64,000 nucleotides of DNA from the NCBI GenBank assembly GCA_900184925.1, contig FXYJ02000001.1, positions 517,598-581,597 on the forward strand. The letters are read 5' to 3'. Both the position numbers and the translations under genes were made by a program. This DNA is from Ruminococcaceae bacterium HV4-5-B5C (GTDB taxonomy: Bacteria; Bacillota; Clostridia; Oscillospirales; Acutalibacteraceae). How positions within the stretch are numbered: the first letter of the stretch is position 1; every line of letters starts with the position of its first letter. A model generated the notes under the pieces. It was given only the letters and a program-made list of their open reading frames with translations, was not told the origin of the DNA and did no database searches. Positions 26,781 through 35,355 of the stretch are shown piece by piece.

Positions 26781-28631
26781 ATGACCGACCACGAGAAACA
26801 TATCCGGGAGCTTCGTGCCCGTGCCATGCGCCTGCCGTTGCACCCGGGCGTTTATCTCATGCACGACAAGTCCGGAACGATCATTTATGTCGGAAAGGCG
26901 AAGGCACTGAAAAACCGCGTCAGCCAGTACTTCGGCTCCGAAAAAAACCACGACGAAAAGGTCCGGCAGATGGTTGCCCATGTGGAGTGGTTCGAGTATA
27001 TCCTGACGGACAGCGAGTTTGAGGCGCTTGTACTGGAATGCAGCCTGATCAAACAGCACACGCCAAAGTACAATATTCTGCTGAAAGACGACAAAGGCTA
27101 CAGTTATATCCGTGTGACGAAGGGGCCTTGGCCGCGCATCAGCGAAGCAAAGCAGACGGCGGACGACGGTGCGGAGTACATCGGCCCTTATGTCAGTGGC
27201 TGGTCGGTAAGACAGTCGGTGGAGGCGGCGCAGCATATTTTTCGTCTCCCGACGTGCAGCCGCGTTTTTCCGAGGGATATCGGCAAGGGAAGACCGTGCC
27301 TCAATTATTTCATCAAACAGTGCTGCGCCCCGTGCTGCGGCAGGGTCACAGAAGAAGAATACGGCGAGGCGGTAAGCGACGCGCTGGATTTCCTGCGCGG
27401 CGGCAGCGCGGAGAGCGTCCGTGAACTGACCGGGCGTATGGAGGAAGCGGCGGAGAATCTTGAGTTTGAACGGGCCGCGCGCATCCGCGACCGCCTTGCG
27501 GCGATTCGGAAGATGGCGGAGCGTCAGAAGGTCGTTTGTTCCAGAGTCGCGGAGCAGGACGTCGTTGCGATGACGCAGGGCGGAGGTAAAACCTGCTTCG
27601 AGGTGTTTCGGTTTGAAAAGAGCCGCCTGACCGACCGGGAAACGTTTTTCTCGAACGGCACGGGAACGCCGAAAGCCGCCAGAGGAGAATTTCTGGAACG
27701 CTACTATTCCATGCGGGAACGCATTCCACCCCGCGTGATACTGGACGGCCCTGCGGAGGGTCAGGAGCTGATTGCCCGCTGGCTCTCGGAAAAAGCGGGC
27801 CGGAAAGTAACCGTAACGGTTCCGCAGAAGGGCGAGCAGGCGAGGCTTGCCGAGATGTGCCGGAACAATGCCGCCGAGCAGCTTGCCCAGACGACGGGGC
27901 GTACCGGGCGCGAAGCGTCTGCGCTCGACGAGCTGGCCCGCTTGCTTGGGCTGCCAGAGCCACCCGCCTATATCGAGTCGTACGATATTTCGAACCTTGC
28001 GGGGGAAGAGAATGTTGCGGGGATGGTCGTATTCGAAAACGGCAGGCCGCTTCGTTCCGCTTACCGCAGGTTTAAGATTAAATCCGTCGTCGGGCAGGAC
28101 GACTATGCCTCCATGCGTGAGGTGATCGCCCGGCGCTTTGACGAGTATCGGAAAAATGAGGCCAGCGGCGAGGGGTTCGGCCGCCTTCCCGACCTGATTC
28201 TCCTCGACGGCGGCAGGGGGCATGTGGCAGCCGTTCAGCCTGTTCTGGATGCGGCGGGACTTTCCGTTCCGCTGTTTGGCATGGTGAAGGACGACCGCCA
28301 CAGAACGCGGGCCATTGCAAAAAACGGAGGCGAAATTGCCATCAACTCCAACCGCAGTGCCTTTACGCTTGTTTCCACGATTCAGGACGAGGTGCACCGC
28401 TTTGCCATTGGTTATCATCGCACCCTGCGGAAAAAGACGGTGATCTCCTCCACACTGCTTTCCATCGAAGGCGTCGGGCCGACACGAGCCAAAGCCCTGC
28501 TCCGGCGCTTCCGCACGATTTCCGCAATCCGGGACGCAGACCTGCAGGAGCTTTTGGAAACACCCGGCTTAACCGAGCCGACCGCACAGAGCATTTATGC
28601 TTATTTTCATCCGGATGGCCCGAAAAACTGA
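26781..28631 (+). CDS. uvrC: Excinuclease ABC subunit C (UvrC)
   Basis: Nuclease subunit of nucleotide excision repair; cuts on both sides of a lesion marked by UvrAB. The 616 residues have an N-terminal GIY-YIG nuclease (HPGVYLMHDKSGTIIYVGKAK near residue 14), a cysteine cluster (CLNYFIKQCCAPCCG near residue 173), a UVR domain that binds UvrB (about 205-240), an RNase H-like nuclease (ESYDISNLAGE near 396; LLDGGRGHV near 474) and C-terminal helix-hairpin-helix motifs (EGVGPTRAKALLRRF). AAGGAGG precedes the ATG. Confidence 0.97.
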   Translation: MTDHEKHIRELRARAMRLPLHPGVYLMHDKSGTIIYVGKAKALKNRVSQYFGSEKNHDEKVRQMVAHVEWFEYILTDSEFEALVLECSLIKQHTPKYNILLKDDKGYSYIRVTKGPWPRISEAKQTADDGAEYIGPYVSGWSVRQSVEAAQHIFRLPTCSRVFPRDIGKGRPCLNYFIKQCCAPCCGRVTEEEYGEAVSDALDFLRGGSAESVRELTGRMEEAAENLEFERAARIRDRLAAIRKMAERQKVVCSRVAEQDVVAMTQGGGKTCFEVFRFEKSRLTDRETFFSNGTGTPKAARGEFLERYYSMRERIPPRVILDGPAEGQELIARWLSEKAGRKVTVTVPQKGEQARLAEMCRNNAAEQLAQTTGRTGREASALDELARLLGLPEPPAYIESYDISNLAGEENVAGMVVFENGRPLRSAYRRFKIKSVVGQDDYASMREVIARRFDEYRKNEASGEGFGRLPDLILLDGGRGHVAAVQPVLDAAGLSVPLFGMVKDDRHRTRAIAKNGGEIAINSNRSAFTLVSTIQDEVHRFAIGYHRTLRKKTVISSTLLSIEGVGPTRAKALLRRFRTISAIRDADLQELLETPGLTEPTAQSIYAYFHPDGPKN

Positions 28632-28648
28632 TTTTTTTCCGGGCAAAG

Positions 28649-28677
28649 TTGACAGCGTGTCCGCTTCATGGGATAAT
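28649..28677 (+). promoter_or_regulatory. Promoter of rsmD-coaD
   Basis: Perfect TTGACA (28649-28654), 17-base spacer and GATAAT (28672-28677), in the 171-base gap after uvrC. A CCCG...CGGG hairpin with a T run (about 28619-28643) just before it may end the uvrC transcript. Confidence 0.85.
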
Positions 28678-28802
28678 AAAACAAAATCGGCGATTTTAAA
28701 GATGGACCTGCCGCGTCAGGGGATGTGGAGAGAAATCTTTTTCATTCGCCGGAATGCCGCCGCCTTCTTTTCAGAGAGCGGACGCAAACAGGTGGTTAAA
28801 AT

Positions 28803-29354
28803 ATGAGAGTTATTACAGGAACGGCGCGCGGGAAGCGCCTTGTCACGCGGGAAGGGGACGCCGTGCGTCCCACACCGGAACGTGTAAAAGAAGCGCTGTT
28901 CAGCATCATACAGTTTGAGGTCGAGGGCCGCAGAGTCCTTGATCTTTTTGCCGGTTCCGGTCAGCTTGGCGTTGAAGCGCTCAGCCGCGGGGCCAGAGAA
29001 GCCGTGTTTGTCGATTCGAGCCGCGAGTCTGTTGAAGTTGTGAGGAAAAACGTTGAGTCCTGCGGCTTTGCGGATACAGCCCGAATTGAGAATATGGATT
29101 TTTCCGCTTTCCTGATGCGCCGGGAAAAACCGTTCGATCTCGCATTCCTCGACCCTCCGTACAGGACCGGTCTGCTCCAGCGGGCCCTGCCCCTTACCGC
29201 TGCCCGTATGAGCCCGGGCGGAACCGTGATCTGTGAAAATCCAGCGGATGAAGAACTGCCGGAGGAAGCGGGAGATTTTGTCCGGAACAGACAGTACCGG
29301 TACGGAAAGATCTGCCTGACGGTTTACCGGCGGAAGGACGTGACCATTGAATGA
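28803..29354 (+). CDS. rsmD: 16S rRNA (guanine966-N2)-methyltransferase RsmD
   Basis: A 183-residue AdoMet methyltransferase acting on assembled 30S heads. The N-terminal MRVITGTARGKRL and RPT-ERVKEALFSI, the AdoMet loop DLFAGSGQLGVEALSRGA near residue 45 and the catalytic LDPPY near residue 119 are all as in the family. AGGTGG precedes the ATG. The stop overlaps coaD by 4 bases; the rsmD-coaD pair is very widespread. Confidence 0.95.
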   Translation: MRVITGTARGKRLVTREGDAVRPTPERVKEALFSIIQFEVEGRRVLDLFAGSGQLGVEALSRGAREAVFVDSSRESVEVVRKNVESCGFADTARIENMDFSAFLMRREKPFDLAFLDPPYRTGLLQRALPLTAARMSPGGTVICENPADEELPEEAGDFVRNRQYRYGKICLTVYRRKDVTIE

Positions 29355-29854
29355 GAACCGCAATCTGCCCGGGAAGCTTTGATCCGGTCACTCTCGGGCA
29401 TATGGATATCATCAGCCGTGCCCGCAAGATTTTTGACCATGTAATTGTTGCGGTACTGGTTAATCCCACGAAGAATACGGCGTTCACGCTGGAGGAGCGC
29501 ATCGAACTGCTCAAGCGCTGCACGTCCGGAATGGATGATGTGGAGGTCGTGGGTTTTGACGGGCTTCTGGCGGATTATGCGCGGGTGCGCGGAGCGACCG
29601 CAATCGTGAAAGGGCTTCGCGCCATGTCTGACTTTGAGTATGAGTTCCAGATGTCGCTGTTCAACAAAAAGCTGAATCCTGAACTGGAAACGGTTTTCCT
29701 CAACACAACCGCCGAAAATATGTTCCTGAGTTCCAGCGGGGTGAAACAGATTGCCTGTTTCGGCGGGGATATTTCCAATTTTGTCCCCGGAATAATCCTC
29801 GATGACATTCAACGCCGCTTATGCACGGGAGGGAAACAGAATGAATGTGGATGA
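29351..29854 (+). CDS. coaD: Phosphopantetheine adenylyltransferase CoaD
   Basis: Makes dephospho-CoA from ATP and 4'-phosphopantetheine, the penultimate step of coenzyme A synthesis. The 167-residue nucleotidyltransferase has the H-x-G-H-related motif SFDPVTLGHMDII near residue 9, KGLRAMSDFEYE near 88 and LSSSGVKQIA near 127. It overlaps rsmD (ATGA) and the following coiled-coil gene by 14 bases. Confidence 0.96.
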   Translation: MRTAICPGSFDPVTLGHMDIISRARKIFDHVIVAVLVNPTKNTAFTLEERIELLKRCTSGMDDVEVVGFDGLLADYARVRGATAIVKGLRAMSDFEYEFQMSLFNKKLNPELETVFLNTTAENMFLSSSGVKQIACFGGDISNFVPGIILDDIQRRLCTGGKQNECG

Positions 29855-30299
29855 TCTGATCGACGAGCTTTACGACATGGTAGAAAAGGCGTGGAGCCTT
29901 CCCATGAGTCACGGCAGGGCTGTCCTCGACGGGGCGGAGGTGCGCCAGATTCTTGACGAAATGCGCGAAACACTTCCGCAGGAGGTCCATCAGGCCAAGG
30001 CGATTGTTGCGGATCGTTCTCAGATCCTCGCGGATGCCAAACGCGAGGCGGATACCACGCTCCGCGTAGCGCAGGAGAGAGCCAAAACATTGGTTGCGCA
30101 GGACGTTATTACCCGCGAGGCGCAGCAGCGGGCAAACGAGATTCTGAGTCAGGCGCAGGCGAAGTCCCGCGAGATGAAGCGCGCGACGAACGAGTATGTG
30201 GACGACCTGATGAAGCGGACGGATGAGGAGCTGGCGCAGCTTCTCGCGGAAACCCGCAAGATCCGGCAGAGCATCAAAGCTTCTCAGCATTCCTCCTGA
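29841..30299 (+). CDS. Coiled-coil protein downstream of coaD, unknown
   Basis: A 152-residue protein, highly charged and almost all helical. After a short N-terminal part (VDDLIDELYDMVEKAW) it forms a long alanine/arginine/glutamate-rich coiled coil (about residues 35-145), looking like the stalk of an ATP synthase b subunit but without a membrane helix. Similar proteins next to coaD in Clostridia are often labelled ATPase without proof. GGGAGG sits before the ATG at 29841. A terminator follows at once. Function unknown; a scaffold or DivIVA-like role is speculation. Confidence 0.7.
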   Translation: MNVDDLIDELYDMVEKAWSLPMSHGRAVLDGAEVRQILDEMRETLPQEVHQAKAIVADRSQILADAKREADTTLRVAQERAKTLVAQDVITREAQQRANEILSQAQAKSREMKRATNEYVDDLMKRTDEELAQLLAETRKIRQSIKASQHSS

Positions 30300-30324
30300 T
30301 ATACGCCCGATCTTTGCTGTAAAA

Positions 30325-30362
30325 ATTTTACGCCGCAAGATATTGCGGCGTATATTTTTTTG
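30325..30362 (+). terminator. Terminator after the coiled-coil gene
   Basis: TACGCCGCAA (30329-30338) with TTGCGGCGTA (30343-30352), GATA loop, followed by TATTTTTTT. Confidence 0.92.
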
Positions 30363-30439
30363 TCCTTTGCAGATCCCAAATATAGTAGAAAAGCATTTGA
30401 AATTATATTCGATTCGAGCAGTAAATACAAAAGAAAAAG

Positions 30440-30468
30440 TTGCATTCCACTATGGAATAAGGTATAAT
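30440..30468 (+). promoter_or_regulatory. Promoter of the dcw cluster
   Basis: TTGCAT (30440-30445), 17-base spacer and perfect TATAAT (30463-30468), about 80 bases before mraZ. Confidence 0.82.
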
Positions 30469-30476
30469 CAGACCAG

Positions 30477-30522
30477 AAAGTGGTGAAAGGTGGAGGCAAT
30501 AAGCACATAGTGGTAGATGTGG
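30477..30522 (+). promoter_or_regulatory. Four GTGG boxes: MraZ operator
   Basis: GTGG occurs at 30480, 30490, 30510 and 30519, in two pairs spaced about one helical turn (10 and 9 bases). Two of them have the AAAG/AAAGG lead known for MraZ boxes. MraZ of other bacteria binds such direct repeats between promoter and mraZ and represses the dcw operon. Here the boxes lie just after the -10, so bound MraZ would block initiation or clearance. Confidence 0.8.
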
Positions 30523-30547
30523 TGTGCTTGAGCTGTTGTGATACATT

Positions 30548-30967
30548 ATGCTGATCGGCGAGTATCAACATAATATCGACCCCAAAGGCAGGGTAATTGT
30601 CCCGTCCAGATTCCGTGAGGATCTGGGGGAACATTTCTACGTCACGAAGGGCCTTGACGGCTGTCTCTTTGTTCTTTCTGCCGATGGATGGCGGAGCCTG
30701 CAGGAAAAAGTAAGCGCAATGCCGGTGTCCAAAGCAAGAGGACTTCAGCGGTTTTTCTTTTCGGGAGCCGTTGAAGCCGAACCGGACAAGCAGGGCAGAA
30801 TTCTGATTCCGCAGAATCTTCGCGCGTACGCTTCTCTGGAGCGCGACGTGACATTTATCGGAACCTCCAGCCGGGCGGAAATCTGGAATACGTCGAAATG
30901 GAATGAGTTCAACGCGTCGCTGACACAGGATACGATTGCCGAAGCGATGGACGAGCTGGATTTTTAG
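30548..30967 (+). CDS. mraZ: Transcriptional regulator MraZ
   Basis: A 139-residue AbrB-like protein with two swapped-hairpin domains. Each carries the D-x-K/Q-GR-hydrophobic-P motif ([15 protein letters not shown] near residue 9 and [15 protein letters not shown] near 80). It forms a ring and represses the cell-division cluster from its own promoter. No convincing Shine-Dalgarno precedes the ATG at 30548, so it may be translated weakly. It is followed by rsmH after 12 bases. Confidence 0.95.
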   Translation: MLIGEYQHNIDPKGRVIVPSRFREDLGEHFYVTKGLDGCLFVLSADGWRSLQEKVSAMPVSKARGLQRFFFSGAVEAEPDKQGRILIPQNLRAYASLERDVTFIGTSSRAEIWNTSKWNEFNASLTQDTIAEAMDELDF

Positions 30968-30979
30968 AGGTGACTTGCG

Positions 30980-31903
30980 TTGGAGTTTTCTCACAGACCA
31001 GTCCTTTTTCGAGAAACAATTGAAAGTCTGGCCATTAGGCCGGACGGTATTTATATTGACGGAACGGCGGGAGGCGGGGGTCATTCGAGGGCCATCGCCG
31101 AAAAACTGACAACAGGCCGTCTGCTTGCCATTGATCAGGACCCCGATGCAATTCGTGTACTGAAGGAACGGCTGGGCGAATATCCGTGCGTCCGGTTCGC
31201 TCAGCGAAATTTCGCCGAGATGGGCGAAGCCGCGGCGGAGCAGGATATTTCCGGGGCCGACGGCATCCTCCTTGACATCGGTGTTTCTTCCTTTCAGGTC
31301 GACAACCCCGAACGGGGTTTCTCTTTTCATCACGATGCGCCGCTCGATATGCGCATGAGCAAGGAAGGCGTTTCGGCGAGAGACCTTGTCAACACAATGA
31401 CATGGCAGGAGCTTGCCGGGATTCTTTCGCGCTACGGAGAAGAAAAATATGCGAAATCCATCGCGCAGGGCATCGTACGGGCGAGGGAAAAAGCTCCGGT
31501 GGAAACGACGCTGCAGCTTGCCGAGATTGTTAAGGCGTCTGTTCCGGCCAAGGCCTGCAGGGAAGGCCACCCCGCCCGCAAAACCTTTCAGGCTCTTCGC
31601 ATTCAGGTCAATGGGGAACTGGACAGGCTTTCGGAAGGCCTTGACGCAGCTTTTTCCCTGCTGAAGCCGGGCGGACGCCTTGCGGTCATCACCTTTCATT
31701 CACTGGAAGACCGCATTGTGAAGCGCCGTATGGCCGACTGGTGCACGGGTTGTATCTGCCCGCCGGATTTCCCGGTGTGCGTGTGCGGCAGAAAACCACA
31801 GGCGGAACTGCTGTACCGGAAGGGTGTTGCTCCTTCGGAGAGGGAAGTTGAAGAAAATCCGCGCAGCCGCAGTGCAAGACTGCGGGTGTGTGTAAAACTG
31901 TAA
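30980..31903 (+). CDS. rsmH: 16S rRNA (cytosine1402-N4)-methyltransferase RsmH
   Basis: Methylates C1402 in the decoding centre, together with RsmI. The 307 residues show HRPVLFRETIESL, the AdoMet loop IDGTAGGGGHS near residue 27, DGILLDIGVSSFQVD near 94, the RGFSFHHDAPLDMRM stretch and FHSLEDRIVKR near 240. The start is TTG at 30980 with AGAGGTGA upstream. Second gene of the dcw cluster, as in nearly all bacteria. Confidence 0.96.
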   Translation: MEFSHRPVLFRETIESLAIRPDGIYIDGTAGGGGHSRAIAEKLTTGRLLAIDQDPDAIRVLKERLGEYPCVRFAQRNFAEMGEAAAEQDISGADGILLDIGVSSFQVDNPERGFSFHHDAPLDMRMSKEGVSARDLVNTMTWQELAGILSRYGEEKYAKSIAQGIVRAREKAPVETTLQLAEIVKASVPAKACREGHPARKTFQALRIQVNGELDRLSEGLDAAFSLLKPGGRLAVITFHSLEDRIVKRRMADWCTGCICPPDFPVCVCGRKPQAELLYRKGVAPSEREVEENPRSRSARLRVCVKL

Positions 31904-31937
31904 GAATCAATTGTAAAAATGTGGGGAGTGATTTCCA

Positions 31938-32444
31938 GTGGCAAATCAGAGCAGCGCCTATGATTTCGGACTTTTTGAACCCAAAAGTGCCGCAGAACCG
32001 GAACGCCGCGTGCAGCAGAAAACGAATGTTATTGAACTGCCGCAGGAACGTCTGCAGGAGAACCGCAGGCACAGGACGAACCTCGGTAAGATGGTTCTTC
32101 CTATCTTTGCATTCCTCATAATCACCGGGCTTGTGGGTACATACGTTAACGGCGAGGTGCAGCTTTATGCGCTCACGACAGAAATGAACTCGGTGCAGAA
32201 AACACTGCGCGAGCAGCAGGACAGCTATGCGAGGCTGAAGATAAAATCCGACTGTTCCCTTTCCATGGACGCAGTGGAGACTTATGCGACGCAGCAGCTC
32301 GGCATGAAAAAGACAAGTCCCGACCAGGTGACGACCGTTGCACTGACCACCGGAGACAAGAGCCAGGTTGTGGCAAAGGAAAAAGACGGCAGTTGGGGCT
32401 GGCTGGAACACGCGTGGGAAACGGTCAGTGGCTTTCTGTCATAA
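31938..32444 (+). CDS. ftsL: FtsL-like septum protein
   Basis: A 168-residue bitopic division protein. A cytoplasmic N-terminus of about 50 residues is followed by one membrane helix (MVLPIFAFLIITGLVGTYV, about 52-70), a coiled coil (ALTTEMNSVQKTLREQQDSYARL) and the short YATQQLGM motif typical of FtsL/DivIC. Sequence identity in this family is low, so the call rests on topology and on its place between rsmH and the PBP. The start is GTG at 31938 with GGGGAG upstream. Confidence 0.85.
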   Translation: MANQSSAYDFGLFEPKSAAEPERRVQQKTNVIELPQERLQENRRHRTNLGKMVLPIFAFLIITGLVGTYVNGEVQLYALTTEMNSVQKTLREQQDSYARLKIKSDCSLSMDAVETYATQQLGMKKTSPDQVTTVALTTGDKSQVVAKEKDGSWGWLEHAWETVSGFLS

Positions 32445-32567
32445 ACAGAACATGTTTCCAGTAAATATTGTTTAGCGCCGCAAGGCGCCGGGAACGGGAA
32501 AAGAGAGTTGAGAGAGAATCTTGACTCTCATTTGTTATCGGGTGGGCTGTCTTATTTGGAGGTTTCT

Positions 32568-34769
32568 ATGGCAAAGGGAAAAACGGTCAGAACATGGCGG
32601 CGGACAGTACTGATTATGGCCCTGCTGGTAGTGGGCGGCTTCGGAGCCGTGATTTTTACCCTCGCAAAGCTTCAGCTTATCGAAGGACCGAAGCTGCAGC
32701 AGCTTGCGACGGATCAGCAGCTGAAAGATACCACGCTCACGGCAAAGCGCGGCACGATTTACGACTGTAATATGAAGGAACTGGCCAAGAGCGCCACCGT
32801 CTGGGACGTGATCCTTGAGCCTGCTTATATTACGGATCAGGACCGCGACCTGATTGCGACCGGCCTTTCCCAGATCCTTGGAATCCCGAAAGACGATATT
32901 ATCAAGCGGAGCCAGAAAAAGTCATATTACGAGATCATCCAGAGCAAAGTGGAAGAGGATGTCCGTGACAAGGTTCTCAAGTTTAAAACAGACAATAAAA
33001 TTACAAGTGGTATTCGTCTCGAAGAAGATTACAAAAGGTATTATCCATACGGAAAATTTGCCGCAACAGTGCTTGGGTTTACGGGGACGGACAGTCAGGG
33101 CCTCGCCGGAGTGGAAGCGGAGTACGACAGTCAGCTGACCGGAACGCCGGGGCGCCTCGTCACGGCGCAAAACGCCGTGGGAACCGACATGAACTTCCAG
33201 TATGAACAGGAGGTTGCCGCGAAAGACGGCGACAGCCTTGTGCTCACCATTGACGAAGTGGTGCAGCATTACGTGGAAAAGTACCTCGCGGAAGGCCTTG
33301 CAAACAACAACGTAAAAAACCGCGGATGCGCCATTGCGATGAACGTCAAAACCGGTGCAATTCTCGGCATGGCGGTCAAGGGAGACTTTGACCCGAACAG
33401 CCCGTTCACCATCGCGGATTCGGCCAAAGCGGCGGAAATCGCAAAGATCACCGATCCGTCACAGAAGAGTCAGGCGACGCAGCAGGCGCTGCAGGAGCAG
33501 TGGCGCAACAAATGCATCAGCGACGTCTATTACCCGGGTTCAGTCTTTAAAATGGTGACCGGCTCCGCCGCGATGGAAGAAAAACTGGTGACCGAAACGA
33601 CGCCGTTTAACTGCCCTGGCTATCTGCAGATCGGCGACCGAAAGATCAATGACTGGAAGACGTTCGGCCACCTGACTTTTGCCGAGGGCATCTGCAATTC
33701 CAGCAACGTGGTTTTCATGCAGGTGGGCCAGATGCTTGGGCCTCAGCTTCTCTATAAGTATTTTGATGCGTTCGGTTTTGCCGACAAAACCGGCATTGAC
33801 CTGCCGGGCGAATCACGAAGCATTTATATTACTGCCAACAACATGACGCCCGTCGACCTTGCCTGTATTTCCTTCGGGCAGACCAACAGCATTACTCCGA
33901 TCCAGATGATTACGGCGGCCTGCGCGGTTGCAAACGGCGGTTACCTTGTTCAGCCGCACATTGTTTCCAAAATTATCGACAGCAGCGGCAACATTGTCAA
34001 GACGGCCAGTACGGCGGCAAAACATCAGGTTATCTCAAAAGATACATCTGAGCGCATGTGCAAGATTCTCCAGCAGGACGCGACGACCGGTACTGCGAAG
34101 AGTGGTTATATCGCCGGGTACCGCATCTGCGGCAAAACGGGAACGTCTGAAAAACAGGGTCAGGCAAAGGGAGAGTACATTGCGTCTTACTGCGGGTTCG
34201 CCCCGGAGGAAGACCCGCAGATTGCCATGCTGGTCTTTTACGACGAGCCTCACGGCCCGAACGGATATTACGGAAGCCCGGTCGCCGGACCGACGTTCCT
34301 TGCGGCCATGTCGCAGATTCTTCCCTACATCGGGGTCGAGCCTCAGTACAACAGCGATGAGCTTGCCAAATTGGACGGAAAGGCCCCTGATGTAACGGGC
34401 AAGTCGCTTGATGACGCCAAGAATGCAGTCGCGAAGGCAAATCTTTCTGTCAAGGTATACGGTGAGGGGAAAACAGTTGTTTCTCAGGTACCGGCCCCGG
34501 GCAAGTCAATACCGCAGAAGGGTACGGTGGTACTGTTTACGGACAGCGGTTCCGCTTCGCAGACGGTGACGGTTCCGAATCTTGTGAACCTGTCACTTTC
34601 CGAAGCCAACAAAAAGGCGGCGGAAGCCGGGGTGAACATCAGCATCACGGGTGCTGCCCTGACAAGTTCCAATGCATTTTCATCCCTTCAGGATATTGCA
34701 CCCGACACGAAGGTTGCGCCGGGCACGGTCGTTACCGTGACGTTTTCCGAGAAGAATCAGGTGCTTTAA
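32568..34769 (+). CDS. Class B penicillin-binding protein with two PASTA domains (SpoVD/FtsI type)
   Basis: A 733-residue septal transpeptidase with one N-terminal membrane helix (about 14-35), a dimerisation domain and a transpeptidase domain. The three active-site motifs are intact: SVFK at S325, SSN at 378-380 and KTGT at 523. Two PASTA repeats close the protein (about 605-665 and 668-733); they are found in both PBP2B and the sporulation protein SpoVD. Only one such gene is here, whereas Bacillus has pbpB and spoVD side by side, so this one may serve both division and cortex synthesis. ATG 32568 is chosen for its GGAGG. Two small hairpins (32475-32490, 32505-32530) lie upstream. Confidence 0.93.
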   Translation: MAKGKTVRTWRRTVLIMALLVVGGFGAVIFTLAKLQLIEGPKLQQLATDQQLKDTTLTAKRGTIYDCNMKELAKSATVWDVILEPAYITDQDRDLIATGLSQILGIPKDDIIKRSQKKSYYEIIQSKVEEDVRDKVLKFKTDNKITSGIRLEEDYKRYYPYGKFAATVLGFTGTDSQGLAGVEAEYDSQLTGTPGRLVTAQNAVGTDMNFQYEQEVAAKDGDSLVLTIDEVVQHYVEKYLAEGLANNNVKNRGCAIAMNVKTGAILGMAVKGDFDPNSPFTIADSAKAAEIAKITDPSQKSQATQQALQEQWRNKCISDVYYPGSVFKMVTGSAAMEEKLVTETTPFNCPGYLQIGDRKINDWKTFGHLTFAEGICNSSNVVFMQVGQMLGPQLLYKYFDAFGFADKTGIDLPGESRSIYITANNMTPVDLACISFGQTNSITPIQMITAACAVANGGYLVQPHIVSKIIDSSGNIVKTASTAAKHQVISKDTSERMCKILQQDATTGTAKSGYIAGYRICGKTGTSEKQGQAKGEYIASYCGFAPEEDPQIAMLVFYDEPHGPNGYYGSPVAGPTFLAAMSQILPYIGVEPQYNSDELAKLDGKAPDVTGKSLDDAKNAVAKANLSVKVYGEGKTVVSQVPAPGKSIPQKGTVVLFTDSGSASQTVTVPNLVNLSLSEANKKAAEAGVNISITGAALTSSNAFSSLQDIAPDTKVAPGTVVTVTFSEKNQVL

Positions 34770-34796
34770 ACTTCGTTTCACAGGGAGAGACACTGT

Positions 34797-35336
34797 ATGG
34801 CGGAATTGGATGCCGGAAGAAAAATCATCGCCGTATCGAACGGCACTGAGCGGGCAACCTATTTTCTAAGAAGAATTCTTGGAAACAGCGGGATCGGAGC
34901 CTATACCGTCACGATGGCACAGAGAGCCGTGGAGAGGGGCGAAACGGTGTCCGTCCTGCTGACCGGCGATGCCCCGGAATTTCCGGTTCCCGCACTTTCC
35001 CGTACCTGTGTCATGAGGTTCGAGCCGGACCGACAGAAGCCGCCGGGCTTTCAGAATGTCGTGACCTATTCCACAAAATGGGACTGCGCGGATTTCACCG
35101 CGCGGAATATCCGTCAGCTTCCAAACGGTACGACTGCCTTCGAGATTGTGGGAGTCGGAATCATCGGACGCGCGCGTCTGGGGGAGGGTTTGGGCGGCGA
35201 CGTCGAAGCGGCACTGGCGGCAGCGGCTGCGGCAATGGCGGCGGGAATGCCGTTTGCCGAGGTGTTAAAAGCCCTGAACGGATCGGACGAGAGAATAGAC
35301 CCGTGTTCCGGAAGGACGGAAGACAAGGAATGTTAG
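34797..35336 (+). CDS. Degenerate MurE-like (Mur ligase) protein at the murE position
   Basis: A 179-residue frame with GGGAGAG before its ATG, 27 bases after the PBP gene and 20 before mraY, exactly where murE lies in other Firmicutes. Two parts resemble MurE by eye. Residues 9-38 (KIIAVSNGTERATYFLRRIL) match the GTNGKTT ATP-loop region, but the loop itself is lost. Residues 87-170 (VVTYSTKWDCADFTARNI; an alanine-rich helix; GMPFAEVLKAL) match the end of the central domain. The metal and UDP-MurNAc sites and the whole C-terminal domain are missing, so it cannot be a working ligase. The frame is open and well spaced, suggesting a kept pseudoenzyme rather than fresh decay. Confidence 0.6.
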   Translation: MAELDAGRKIIAVSNGTERATYFLRRILGNSGIGAYTVTMAQRAVERGETVSVLLTGDAPEFPVPALSRTCVMRFEPDRQKPPGFQNVVTYSTKWDCADFTARNIRQLPNGTTAFEIVGVGIIGRARLGEGLGGDVEAALAAAAAAMAAGMPFAEVLKALNGSDERIDPCSGRTEDKEC

Positions 35337-35355
35337 CAAAGGTGGAAGAGAGAGT

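Noticed and set aside
26736..28418. A 560-codon minus-strand open frame
   Set aside because: Antisense to uvrC, whose catalytic motifs are all present on the plus strand.
28597..28806. A 69-codon frame between uvrC and rsmD
   Set aside because: It overlaps the uvrC end and contains a TTGACA-17-GATAAT promoter; no ribosome site or family resemblance.
34797..35336. The MurE-like frame as a functional murE or murF
   Set aside because: It is less than half the family length and lacks the ATP loop and the C-terminal domain.
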